A model generated the notes under the pieces. The model did not search any database and was not told the origin of the DNA. It saw only the letters and a list, made by a program, of their open reading frames with translations. From Notospermus geniculatus (Eukaryota; Nemertea; Pilidiophora; Heteronemertea; Lineidae), in assembly GCA_002633025.1 (NCBI GenBank), contig NMRB01000360.1, forward strand, positions 334,216 to 398,215: 64,000 nt of DNA, read 5' to 3'. Positions 10,397-22,468 of the stretch are shown piece by piece (position 1 is the stretch's first letter; every line of letters begins with the position of its first letter). The translations under genes were made by a program, and so were the position numbers.

Positions 10397-13300
10397 ATGG
10401 CTTCTGGTGGTGTGGCAAAATGGCAAATGTCAGATTACAACTTCACAAGAAAGGACACTATTTGTCTCCCAGCGATCCGAGACGATGGCTCACGTGGCAT
10501 GCGGAAGGCCTCGGGACCGTTCCTGTTAACGAAGAGCGGCAAACGGCGTCCTCTCATGGCGGAGTCCTATTCCAACATAAGCGTCACAAAACGCTCCTCG
10601 AACGCCTCCGTGAAGAGCGGATCAAGTTTTGGTGACATTCGCCGTCTCTCCGAATGCTACAACGCACCCCCGAAGATGTCTGATGTTGTAGAGAAATACT
10701 TTATGACAGTGGATTCCATATTGGAACTGCCTACGAGGAGTAGCTCGTACGAGCCATCGGTCGGGAAAAGACAAAATTTTGTCCAAGGAAACCGGCGAAC
10801 CTTTCCTCTCATTGCCCCGATGAGGTCGCTCACTCCGGGCGCGGTGAGATTTAAGAGAATTCAGAGGCTGTGCAAGTCGTTCCGCCGGGAGATGACATTA
10901 CCAGAATTGTCTCTTGAGTCGTTTACCTCGGACGACGACTCTGGTTCGGTTCTTGAGGCTGGTGTCCATAAACCAGACGTAGGTACACTGATGACATTTC
11001 TCATGCAATCCGAGACAGCGCGCCAAGGTATGGAATTCCGCGCGATTCCAAGAAAAAGCGCTACCTGGGATTTGTTGCAGGATGGTCTGGTCTTCGGATA
11101 TGAAGCCCTCTTTGCGCCCTTTCAGGCGAAACCTCGGCCCCTTCCGGAAATTTGACTGAAGACACACGATTCAATCAGCAAGGCAAAAGGCAAAGCAACC
11201 AACAGACTTTTCACGCCCTCCTTTTCGTATATTTTCAGGCCAAAGAAAAATTTCGTCACTCGGTCAGACTCATTCTTATTCTCTTACGATGGGTGGCCGA
11301 AATAACAAAAACGTAAGTTGATACTAGAACATATTTTGGGGGCCAAGGACCGCAACCTCACTGATCACTCTCGTTCTCAGAGTTTTCAAAAACACCTCCT
11401 TGCTGTGGAAACACAAGACACGTGCTCAGTGTTGACATCTTATCACGAGATATCTTGTCGTTCCTGTCATGCTTTGAAGCGTTCCTTTCAAGGTTTAAAT
11501 TCCCTCCTTGGAAATAACCTGCCCTCGCCCATCCAACTTTGCAGCAGTGCCAAGCACAACAAGTTCTTGGACCAGCTGACCACTACCTTCTCAGAGTTGG
11601 CGCAGGAGGCTTACAACTCAGAGGAGCTTCGAAACGGAGATCTCGCTTTCGACGCCAGCTACTTCAAGGCCAACAAAGATGTGAGTAAAAGCAAGGCCTT
11701 TGGCTGCAGCAGTCACTTCAGTGCTCAGGAGTTTTACAAAGAAACAAGGCAGTTAGAGCGTCCTCAACCTTATTCAAATGGTCTACAGTAATGGTAGACA
11801 CTAGGTTGATACAAAAAAACTGTTTATTTTGCAGATAAACTTGACGGCAGAAGTTAAAGATGTATTGAGAATGCCCCCAGCAGCCAGGACTAAAGAACAG
11901 CTACAGGCGGTACTGTTTGGTCTACAGCATTTACGATCATTCGCCGAGTATCCGTTACATATGCAGGAAAAACTCTGCAGGGTGGCATGGTATGAAAGGT
12001 ATGGACGTCCCTTCTCTGTAAAGAGCAGTCAAGTACGATTCACCTTCATGATTTACTATTTTCCAAAATAATCTCTTGATGTGTCCGACCAAGAATGGAT
12101 CCCGTTTTTGATGTTACCTAATAATAATCGTTGACTCATTTCTAGGGTACCACCAAGGAGGGTTATCATCCGACAGGGTCACACAGCAGAAAATTTCTAC
12201 TTCATTTTATCGGGCAAGGCAATTGTCAAGCGGGCTGAGACGAACCCTGTGACAGGGGAGACTATCATCAGAACGGCAGCGGTCATGACGAAGGGTATGA
12301 GCTTTGGGGTAAGATGGCTTGATGCTATTAGTCAAGAGGAGTGAGGAGCCCCTTTTAAAAGCTGCAAGTGAAGAATAATAACAAGACTTTGACTGTGATA
12401 CTGCTCTAGTGCAAGACTCTACATGGCACCAGCTTATGTCGTGGTATTGCCCTCACTGTCAAAACCATAGTTTTACTCTTGAAACAATAAGCATAACCGT
12501 TACTTCTTTAGGAGCTTGCCCTTTTACACCATTCCCGGAGAACGGCGACTGTTGTCACGCAGGATACCACGCAACTTCTCACGATAGGTCGACGAGATTT
12601 CATGGACATCTTTATGGGCGGAACGGTGGCTGGACATGTACCCGATCATATCAAGTTCGTAACGTAAGCAGCGCACGCGCCATGTGGCCGACACCCAAAT
12701 TGCCCGCGTAATGATCGAGTCAACTGGTGCATTCTGGTGTGTGCTCCAGCCATGGTAACAACGCCTATCATGTTTCCATTACAGGACGCTCGAGTTCATG
12801 AAAGATTGGCCAGTCGAAAATCTAATGCAACATCCGGAGTTTTGTCTTTTTCATTTCTTCAAGTAAGTTGTCAGTGACATCCGTGAGGATAGGTTTACCT
12901 TTGAGTCGTCAACACTGTGGTATGGTAACGTTGCAAACACTTCTGAATGGACTGAATATGAATTTGAAGACTTGCTTTGAGAAGTTTGATTATTACAGTA
13001 TTTAATTCATCAATTCTTCCGTTGCAGACGCGGCGTGGTGATGGTCCCTGACAGCGTCAATTCAGACTGGTTGTACATAGTCAAATCTGGAGCATGCCAA
13101 GTGATGAAGGAGCTGAAAGCAGCGACAACATCACCTACCAGCAAGAAAAGCAAGAAAATTGATCTCGCCATTTCACTGCCAAAGCTAGGAACTGGTGAAC
13201 AGTGTATGTATGATATTTGATTGCCTCTTCATGTAGAGTCAGTAACATTCAAATTGTCATTCTTCCTTGCTGATCAGTCTTTGACACCATGCAGCCAACG

Positions 13301-14820
13301 GCTGGGGTAGAAAACGGTCCATAAGTTCCTTGTTAGTTACAACGAAGGAGCCACAGATGTATGTTCTCAGCAAAGACTGCCGTGAGCAAGGAAATCTCTT
13401 TCTGCAACACTGTGTTTGCATCAGTCTGCAAGTTCAAAGTCTTATCCATTCTTCCAGCCCCACGAATCGACGATGGTCGAAAACGAGGCGGACTTCCACA
13501 GGTGCCCACCGAAATAAAGACGGCCATGACAGACTTTGCTATGAATGCGAAGGTACTGTATGTACGTCATTCACGACGTTTCTGTTGATCGCGACCACGC
13601 TGTATTAAATTACATTGATCACATCGCATTCAGCTGTGTTTAATACCTCTCGTACAGTGACCAGGTACACTGAGGATTGACATTGCAAGTTTATCTGCCG
13701 TTCGTAGTTTTGTAATTTGTGGTACCTCTCTCCTGTTTCCAGAGGTTGCAGGAACGAGTCGAGGGACAGGAATGCACCAGCAGCGTGAGCGGCTCCCCCA
13801 ACAATCTACCCAGAATCTCCGTTGATGATGATCCAGAGTCAGATTCCAAGAAGCAAAAAACAAGCGTATCCAGTGTCAAGGTTCTACATATCTTTCACCA
13901 CACGGCGCTGCACAATTCTAGCCGGCCAGGATTTTCAAGGAGTAAATTCGTTTTGTCTTCCAATAAACGACGAGGCAATTATGTAAGTGGAGTGCAGATG
14001 GTTAAGTTTGTAGTTGACAAGGTCACTTGCGGAAGAGGCGGCTTCGGGTCCTTATCGGGATGCCCATTCAGCCAAACACGTGATGTATCATCTGTTAACT
14101 GTTGATACCAATCACCTACGTTTAAACTTCAGGCCGCAATGTTTTCAAGGGGAGAATTTATACCATTGCTCTCTCAAGGCCAAAGACAGCAGTTCGCATC
14201 GTTTCTCTATATTAGCAACAAAAAATACTCTTTCTTCACAGCCTCCCGCACCGAGCCCGGACATCATACCAGAGTCGGCGGAGAAAGAAAACAACTCGGC
14301 CAACGGCACACATCCATCCACAAGTAGCAAGTCGGAAAATGAACCGGAAGGAAGTTCTGTGTTCGTGCAAGTACAGCTTCTGAAGCCACGGGATGTGTTT
14401 GTGAGTGTTACAGAGCCTTTCATCTACATGTAGGCTATTCCTTGGTGTTACCATTCACTGCAATATGGCATCTACCAACGGATAGTGTTCATGACATCGA
14501 ATTTAACTTGTGCTCCGAATTTTTTACAGGGTCTGTCATCAATTCAGTTTGATGATGATGTCCCGGTAACGGAGACCAGTGTCAGTCTGGTCAGCCGTGG
14601 GGCTGAATGTATCATGCTGAGTAAGCAGTTCTTCATGAAGCACGCTAATGAACGGGTACGCATGGAGCTCCGCCGACAAGTTCGTCCCTACCCCACGGCC
14701 GATACATTCCAGGAGAATCTACAGATTAAAGTGGACTGGGACAATTATAGAAAAGAACTCTTGAAAGAGATCACGACACAACACGAGGCCCAATCAGCGG
14801 CGAGGAAGACAGCAAGATGA
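10397..14820 (+). CDS. CNBD2: CNBD2-like cyclic-nucleotide-binding protein (copy 1, complete model)
   Basis: My splice model: 10397-10978, 11239-11312, 11545-11680, 11835-11998, 12146-12308, 12512-12663, 12785-12862, 13028-13203, 13425-13552, 13743-13880, 14242-14400, 14530-14820. All phases agree and the sum is 747 codons including stop. The N-terminal exon is low-complexity and basic, with a good start context (aacATGG). A helix follows (FRHSVRLILILLRWV), typical of CNBD2. The cyclic-nucleotide domain spans exons 4-6. Its phosphate-binding cassette reads SFGELALLHHSRRTATV, with the key Glu and Arg both present. A second, degenerate domain ends RGAECIMLSKQFFMKHANE. Mammalian CNBD2 (CRIS) binds cAMP and is needed for sperm function. 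The donor at 13881 (GTTCTA) is weak. The first-exon boundary at 10978 is inferred from phase only. Confidence 0.82.
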
Positions 14821-15374
14821 TGACTAATAACCAATCAGGCCACCAGGGGGTTTATTTTGTTAATGGATTATGCCAGAATGATTTAAAGGAGAAAATTGCC
14901 TGGTATTTTGTTTCTGCCAGTGGAAAATTGTCATTTTGTGTTTAATCAAAGGCCGGGTTTATTTGGCAAGCATGCTTGCCGAGCAGTTCCCTTTTTCGTC
15001 CCACTTCGCAGAAGAACCAATGTAGGCCAGCATGTGCCAGCTATTACGAGTTGTGGTGGAAAGAGGTAACAAACCAGGATTGTGTAGATCTACATTTTAT
15101 TATGGTACCAAACGTTGAGGCACTCGATCATGAGAAACAGGTCAATCTGGTGATTTTGTTTATGACTGATTAGTTTGTACTTCATAATCTTATTTTGCAT
15201 ATCGGTTATTTTATATTGTATATAAAATCACAAGATTTTCTACTTCTACCACTCACGTCTTGTATTGTTCATTTAGGCCATGCAATCAAAAGCTCCGCAT
15301 CCCCCCGAAACGTGAACGCCAACCCCATTGTTCGATAAACGAAAGACGTTCATGTTGGCGTTTCGGAAACTCGA
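14821..15374. other. 3' flank of CNBD2 copy 1
   Basis: Probable 3' UTR and spacer, paralogous to 20744-21221 after copy 2. No canonical AATAAA close to the stop was identified. Confidence 0.45.
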
Positions 15375-15492
15375 GGGCCCATTCATAAAAGAACTTAAGT
15401 CTGAGGGTGACACTTATGCTTTGTTCAACACAAAAGATAAGTGCCACACTTAGACTTAAGTACATGTAGTTTTATACATGGGTCTGTGGGCC
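15375..15492. repeat. Miniature inverted-repeat element, family 1 (copy 2)
   Basis: It runs from GGGCCCATTCATAAAA to TTTTATACATGGGTCTGTGGGCC, with core CAACACAAAAGATAAGTG flanked by inverted CTTAAGT words. It matches the elements at 6973 and 21222. Confidence 0.7.
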
Positions 15493-17570
15493 TAGTACTG
15501 CAAGTCTAAGTCTAAGTGTGGCACTTTAGCCAATATCTCATGAAGAACAGCAGACTGTTGTACATAACTTGGTAGGCCCCTCTATGTTGTTCGTTGAGTG
15601 TTCCCATCATTGATTTCGGGGGCGTGGGATGGGCATCAGATCATGGGCACTAAGGACTTTTAGCGAATGACACAGGAAGTTGGTCGACTGCAGATGAATC
15701 ACTTGTCACGAACGCATGTCCCGCAGACTATGACCAAGATCCCTCTTATGTGATGTTAGTAGGTACACCGGAACTTGTTGGCATCATGAGGGTGCTACGA
15801 ACTAGGATTGATCTTTGGGCACAGATCTGGGCCTAGGCCTACACTATGCATGGATGCACAAGGCCAGTGAGCTGCAGTGGTCACTACTCGTGGCGACTCC
15901 ACCATGTCTCTACTATTACCGACGCCCTACATGCCCTAGCCTATGCTATATGCGCCTCTGACATGTCTGATGTTCACCCGGACCATATTGGCAACAACTG
16001 CGCGCCTCTGTAAGTTATTTTAGTGCACCACTGCCAGTGTATTCATAGGGATTAGATCTAGATCTAGATAGCTAGCCCGTCGCAGACGTGGCGTCCAAGA
16101 TTCGGAGGGATCATTCGTTGTCAAAGGCGGAAACGACAACAGGATAGGCCTACATGTACAGTACCTACAAAAACAAGATGGATTACACTTTCGAGAAAGG
16201 AAGTGAAAATCTATGACCGGGGGGTAAGTAGAATTTTTCCATTACTGTTCAACAGGGACATTGATTCACAAAGGCCTAACTTTGTAGCCTATGTGCAGAT
16301 GTTTTTTATTTAGGCAAATGGAGAATCTGTTACGCACTGTGAGGCATCTCCCAATAGGGCATTTATTAGTGATAGGCCTAGGGTGACTCTTCTACCGAAA
16401 TAGGGCCTATGGTAGGAATGACTGTGACATACATGTACATTGCAAGTGAAATGCACTTATGCACTTTAACATAGGGCCTAGTCCAGTCCTTGGATAAGTA
16501 GGCACTCATGAACTAAGACTTGTTTCATGTTACTCAATATTGACAATATGGCAAGTTATCTGAAAATACCAAATTTGTGGTATCGATATCACCATGACCC
16601 CAGCATCTCAGACCAAAAGTAATCAGTCCATTCGATTCCTAGGGTATGAAAACCAAGGGTATGAAAACCTAAGGGTAGGCCTAGAACTTATTTCCATTGT
16701 TCTAGGTGTTGAAGGAGCCGAGTTACGCCATCAGATAAAAGCGTGACGGACAAAATATCAAGTCTGATATGTTGATTACATCGTGATGGAGGCATCTGAG
16801 ATTGAAAATGATTAGCTCATTGGATTGCCCAGGTTGACAAACTTAGGGTAGGATTTGTTTCCAAAGCTGTAGCTGTTCAAGGACATGAAATATGAAGGTG
16901 TGACAGACGGACACACAGACACGACCAAAAACAATATATATGGTTCCCGATCTGATTGTATCAAGTCAACATGTTCCAGGGAAACATCCACCAAATGGCA
17001 AAATTTTTAACTTTGACCTCTGTGACCTTGAAAAGAAGGTCAAACCAAAAGCCCGTTAGGTATGTCATGGTTCCTTATTAGATGTACCTATGACATATGA
17101 TAAAAAGTTGGAGCTGATCCAGCGAGAAGTGCAAGAGTTACACTGTATTGCACTTTTTGTGTTTTCAGTAGCCAAGAATCGAATCGAATCGGACCGAAAC
17201 TTGTGTCGTTTCAAGCAAATTTCCAAATTCTAGTTTTATTTGCTTCAGCAACAGTGTACTGTCGTGGCTGTGTTTTTTGGCATAACGTCCGGAAATGGTG
17301 GAAAACATAACTTGTTAATTCCTATACGCACTATAAAAAAATATTAAGCTGATGAAATTTTTGGTACTATGGTTATTTTTGATATTCACAGTATTTATAT
17401 TGCCGGTCATGCTTAGAAAGAAAGAAAACACAGATATTTGTATCAGGAAGCCATTGATAATAGTTAAAATATCAATCCAAGTTTTCTAACGGCATTCTTA
17501 GCATAAAATATGGATTCATATCCTTTTGAATTCCGCAAGGCATTTTAAATAGATTCACTGATTCATTATA
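15493..17570. other. Repeat-rich spacer F1 of the tandem duplication
   Basis: No gene. 15500-16530 is paralogous to 21947-23340 (F2) and to 30680-32430 (F3). Shared words include the CCCGCAGACTATGACC region, GGAGGGATCATTCGTTGTCA, and CCAGTCCTTGGATAA. About 1 kb at 16530-17555 is absent from F2. Confidence 0.7.
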
Positions 17571-17742
17571 CGCTGTATATCGTTTATCTGCACTGGTTAT
17601 CAATATTCAGCGAGTTAGACGTACATTACATGTGAGTTTTACTAAAATTCGTACATGCAGTAGATTACATCGTTCAACACACACAGGGATGAAATATGGC
17701 GACTTCATGAAATATCAGTTCTCTACGTTGTTGTGTGAACTT

Positions 17743-18157
17743 TCATATCTGCATCGTTATTCGCGCAATTGCTGTCTCTCTAATCTTCTTCCGGTCAATT
17801 TTATCGGTACTTCCGGTGGGAAACACTTCAAACAATAGAATATGATCAGGCATGAGACCTTCCCCTATGTTCCCGACCAGGAACCTCTCCTCGCAATATC
17901 CCCGGATGTCATCAGTTTTGAGGTTGACGTCGGGTTTTGGAACCACACACAGACAAATCTCTTCAAACATGATCTCATGTGGCACGCCAACAGCTGCAGC
18001 GTTAGCCACGAGGGGGTGCCGTAATATCTCCTTTTCAATGCTTCGCGGATAGATCTTGATCGCCGCCCTTGATATGACATCTTGTTGTCGCCCAAGAACT
18101 GTGACGAATCCATCTTCATTCATCGTGGCCATGTCACCTGTTCTGTACCATCCAATG
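17743..18157 (-). pseudogene. ACSF2-like synthetase A: 3' fragment cut at the duplication junction
   Basis: It encodes only the C-terminal ~128 residues of an ACSF2-like acyl-CoA synthetase, from TMNEDGFVTVLGRQQDV to the end ITMQI. It is nearly identical to the last part of gene B (23509-25230). At about 18157 synthetase sequence stops and CNBD2 intron sequence begins without any gap. The fragment lacks the AMP-binding N-domain and cannot be active. It retains the A8 region and the A10 Lys (TDKIDRKK). This is a direct product of the tandem duplication and not independent decay. Confidence 0.85.
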
Positions 18158-20743
18158 ATACTGCTCTAGTGCAAGACTCTACATGGCACCAGCTTATGTC
18201 GTGGTATTGCCCTCACTGTCAAAACCATAGTTTTACTCTTGAAACAATGAGCATAACCGTTACTTCTTTAGGAGCTTGCCCTTTTACACCATTCCCGGAG
18301 AACGGCGACTGTTGTCACGCAGGATACCACGCAACTTCTCACGATAGGTCGACGAGATTTCATGGACATCTTCATGGGCGGAACGGTGGCTGGACATGTA
18401 CCCGATCATATCAAGTTCGTAACGTAAGCAGCGCACGCGCCATGTGGCCGACACCCAAATTGCCCGCGTAATGATCGAGTCAGCTGGTGCATTCTGGTGT
18501 GTGCTCCAGTCATGGTAACAACGCCTATCACGTTTCCATTACAGGACGCTCGAGTTCATGAAAGATTGGCCAGTCGAAAATCTAATGCAACATCCGGAGT
18601 TTTGTCTTTTTCATTTCTTCAAGTAAGTTGTCAGTGACATCCGTGAGGATCAGGTTCCTTTGAGTCGTCAACACTGTGGTATGGTAACGTTGCGAACACT
18701 TCTGAATGGACTGAATTTGAAGACTTGCTTTGAGAAGTTTGATTATTACACTGTTAGAAATTATTAATTTTACAGTAGTAATTTTGCAGTAATTTTACAG
18801 AAAGTGCCTGCAGCAGAGTCCCCAGCACTTTCTGTAAATTCTCTGTTAACATTTATTTAAGTCTGTAGTTTTACAGATCACGCTGTAATTTTACAGATCC
18901 AGTGCTGGGGACTCTGCTGCACAGATTTTCTCTAAAATCTTCTGTTATTTCTAACTGTGTACAGTATTTAATTCATCATTTTCTTCCGTTGCAGACGCGG
19001 CGTGGTGATGGTCCCTGACAGCCTCAATTCAGACTGGTTGTACATAGTCAAATCTGGAGCATGCCAAGTGATGAAGGAGCTGAAAGCAGCGACAACATCA
19101 CCTACCAGCAAGAAAAGCAAGAAAATTGATCTCGCCATTTCACTGCCAAAGCTAGGAACTGGTGAACAGTGTATGTATGATATTTGATCGCCTCTTCATG
19201 TAGAGTCAGTAACATTCAAATTGTCATTCTTCCTTGGTGATCAGTCTTTGACACCATGCAGCCAACGGCTGGAGTAGAAAACGGTCCATGTACCTTGTTA
19301 GTTACAACGAAGGAACCCCAGATGTATGTTCTCAGCAAAGACTGCCGTGAGCAAGGAAATCTCTTTCTGCAACACTGTGTTTGCATCTGCAAGTTCAAAG
19401 TCTTATCCATTCTTCCAGCCCCACGAATCGACGATGGTCGAAAACGAGGCGGACTTCCACAGGTGCCAATCGAAATAAAGACGGCCATGACAGACTTTGC
19501 TATGAATGCGAAGGTACTGTATGTACGTCATTCACGACTAATCGCGACCAGCAATTACATGGATCACATCGCATTCAGCTGTGTTTAATACCTCTCGTAC
19601 AGTGACCAGGATTGACATAGCAAGTTTATCTGCCGTTCGTAGTTTTGTAATTTGTGGTACCTCTCTCCTGTTTCCAGAGGTTGCAGGAACGAGTCGAGGG
19701 ACAGGAATGCACCAGCAGCGTGAGCGACTCCCCCAACAATCTACCCAGAATCTCCGTTGATGATGATCCAGAGTCAGATTCCAAGAAGCCAAAAACAAGC
19801 GTATCCAGTGTCAAGGTTCCACATATCTTTCACCACACGGCGCTGCACAATTCTAGCCGGCCAGGATTTTCAAGGAGTAAATTCGTTTTGTCTTCCAATA
19901 AACGACGAGGCAATTATGTAAGTGGAGTGCAGATGGTTAAGTTTGTAGTTGACAAGGTCACTTGTGGAAGAGGTGGCTTCGGGTCCTTATCGGGATGCCC
20001 ATTCAGCCAAACGCTGTTGATGGTTGATACCAATCACCTACTTTTAAACTTCAGGCCGCAATGTTTTCAAGGGGAGAATTTATACCATTGCTCTCTCAAG
20101 GCCAAAGACAGCAGTTCGCATCGTTTCTCTCTATTAGCAACAAAAAATGCTCTTTCTTCACAGCCTCCCGCACCGAGCCCGGACATCATACCAGAGTCGG
20201 CGGAGAAAGAAAACAACTCGGCCAACGGCACACATGCATCCACAAGTAGCAAGTCGGAAAATGAACCGGAAGGAAGTTCTGTGTTCGTGCAAGTACAGCT
20301 TCTGAAGCCACGGGATGTGTTTGTAAGTGTTACAGAGCCTTTCATCTACATGTAGGCTATTCCTTGGTGTTACCATTCACTGCAATATGGCATCTACCAA
20401 CGGATAGTGTTCAGGACATAGAATTGAACTTGTGCTCTGAATTTTTTTACAGGGTCTGTCATCAATTCAGTTTGATGATGATGTCCCGGTAACGGAGACC
20501 AGTGTCAGTCTGGTCAGCCGTGGGGCTGAATGTATCATGCTGAGTAAGCAGTTCTTCATGAAGCACGCTAATGAACGGGTACGCATGGAGCTCCGCCGAC
20601 AAGTTCGTCCCTACCCCACGGCCGATACATTCCAGGAGAATCTACAGATTAAAGTGGACTGGGACAATTATAGAAAACAACTCTTGAAAGAGATCACGAC
20701 ACAACACGAGGCCCAATCAGCGGCGAGGAAGACAGCAAGATGA
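18158..20743 (+). pseudogene. CNBD2-like copy 2, lacking its first five exons
   Basis: A near-identical second copy of the 3' half of the CNBD2-like gene. Exon equivalents: 18272-18423, 18545-18622, 18995-19170, a region ending 19513, 19678-19815, 20164-20322, 20453-20743 (stop). The N-terminal exon and the start of the nucleotide-binding domain are missing because the copy begins inside an intron at about 18158. The phosphate-binding cassette exon is kept. Relative to copy 1 a CAGT is missing near 19387. That removes the acceptor I infer for exon 9, although an upstream acceptor could give an open longer exon here. A 211-bp MITE sits in an intron. It may still be transcribed from a cryptic promoter, but it cannot encode a full protein. 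Confidence 0.85.
18749..18959. mobile_element. 211-bp MITE with TA target duplication in a CNBD2 copy-2 intron
   Basis: Ends are CACTGTTAGAAAT and ATTTCTAACTGTG, flanked by TA on each side. The paralogous intron of copy 1 (about 12988-13003) has the uninterrupted site with a single TA. An inner inverted repeat (CAGCAGAGTCCCCAGCACT / AGTGCTGGGGACTCTGCTG) is present. TA duplication suggests a Tc1/mariner-type non-autonomous element. Confidence 0.85.
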
Positions 20744-21221
20744 TGACTAATAACCAATCAGGCCACCAGGGGGTTTATTTTGTTAATGGACGATGCCAGA
20801 ATGATTTAAAGGAGAAAACTACCTGGTATTTTGTTTCTGCCAGTGGAAAATTGTCATGTGTTTAATCAAATGACCACTTCGCAGAAGAACCAAATGTAGA
20901 ACATGTGCCAGCTATTACGAGTTGTGGTGGAAAGGTAACAAACCAGGATTGTGTACATTTTATATACTGTACCAAACGTTGAGGCAGTCGATCATGAGAA
21001 ACAGGTCAATCTGGTGATTTTGTTTATGACTGATTAGTTTGTACTTCATAATCTTATTTTGCATGTCGGTTATTTTATATTGTATATAAAATCACAAGAT
21101 TTTCTACTACCACTCACGTCTTGTTCATTTAGGCCAATCAAAAGCTCCGCATCCCCCCGAAACGTGAACGCCAACCCCATTGTTCGACGAAAGACGTTCA
21201 TGTTGGCGTTTCGGAAACTCG
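20744..21221. other. 3' flank of CNBD2 copy 2
   Basis: Paralogous to 14821-15374 with small indels; no gene. Confidence 0.5.
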
Positions 21222-21340
21222 AGGGCTCATCCATAAAAGAACTTAAGTCTGAGGGTGACACTTATGCTTTGTTCAACACAAAAGATATGTGCCACACTTA
21301 GACTTAAGTAGTTTTATACATGTACATGGGTCTGTGGGCC
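21222..21340. repeat. Miniature inverted-repeat element, family 1 (copy 3)
   Basis: Same core (CAACACAAAAGATA) and inverted ends as the copies at 6973 and 15375. It is the duplicated version of the 15375 copy. Confidence 0.7.
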
Positions 21341-21355
21341 TAGTACTGCAAGTCT

Positions 21356-21946
21356 AAAGGCCTGTCTACACGATCATACATTTGTTCAAAACATCATCAT
21401 ACATTTGTGTGATGATGTTCATGGACAGATATTTGATTGTGTAGGCTGTTTTCCCAACAAACTTGAACAGCAACCAACATGTATGATGATGTTCAAATTT
21501 GTGTGATGATGTTCAGGACAAAATGTATGATCGTGTGGACTGTTTTCCCAACAAACCTGAACATGTATGATGATGTTCAAATTTTTAGCTGCATGTTTCA
21601 TCTTGCCAATGCAAAACATCCCAAAAAAAATGTGTGATGATGTTCATGGACAAATGTATGATCGTGTGGACGGTTTTCCCAACAAACTTGAACAGCATCC
21701 AACATTATCCTTTCTCCATCATACTTCATCATACAAAGTTCATGAATGTTGGACTGTAGATCGAAATCCACAACAAACTTGAACATCATCATGCAAGTGT
21801 ATGATGCTGTTTTGAACAATGTATGATGATGTTCAAAATTTTAGCTGCATTGTCACAAGACAGAAATCGACACACAAGCTTGGACATCATCATACAAATG
21901 TATGATGATGTTTTGAACAAATGTATGATCGTGTAGGACAGGCCTT
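21356..21946. mobile_element. ~590-bp terminal-inverted element built from TGTATGATGATGTTC words
   Basis: Left end AAGGCCTGTCTACACGATCA and right end TGATCGTGTAGGACAGGCCTT are inverted copies. The interior is an irregular array of TGTATGATGATGTTCAA in both orientations, with recurring GTTTTCCCAACAAACTTGAA. The corresponding place in spacer F1 (about 15505) lacks it, so it entered after the tandem duplication or was lost from F1. Confidence 0.75.
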
Positions 21947-22212
21947 TAGTGTGGCACTTTAGCCAATATCTCATGAAGAACAGAAGACTGTTGTACATGT
22001 AACTTGGTAGGCCCCTCGATGTTGTTCGTCGAGTGTTCCCATTATATACATTGTGGTTTAAATTTCTGAATAGCGTTTTACCACAGTTTTGCTTAAACGA
22101 CCGTTATGCATACCGACGGTGGTACAACCGTGAAGTTACCTGGAATAAGCTATAGGCCTACCTCCCTAATATTCCACCTTTATGTCGACTGCAGACATCT
22201 TCGATAATCGAA
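21947..22212. other. Spacer F2, first part
   Basis: Paralogous in part to 15520-15600; from about 22045 it carries sequence not present in F1. No gene. Confidence 0.45.
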
Positions 22213-22468
22213 GGCCGATCTGCTCACCACTGCGTTACATCGCACATCACCCTTCGAGAAATAGACCAGTCCGCGGCGTATCTTGGCACCATGCCAACTT
22301 TACCGGTCGACCAATCGAGTCTTCGGCTACCACTATCTGTACCACGATTCAAATTTGACAACACCGATTCTGATTGGCCTCTTCTTCTCGAGGCGGCAGA
22401 TACGCCGTGGACCGGTCACTTTGTCGAAGGGTGATGTGCGGTGTAACGTAGTGGTGAGCAGATCGGCC
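22213..22468. repeat. 256-bp foldback element
   Basis: The outer arms GGCCGATCTGCTCACCACT and AGTGGTGAGCAGATCGGCC are inverted, and the arms continue through CGCACATCACCCTTCGA. It is absent from the paralogous spacer at about 15700. Confidence 0.75.

Noticed and set aside
18082-18471. 129-codon ORF spanning the duplication junction as a fusion gene
   Set aside because: It is out of frame with both the synthetase (opposite strand) and the CNBD2 exon, so it is a chance frame.
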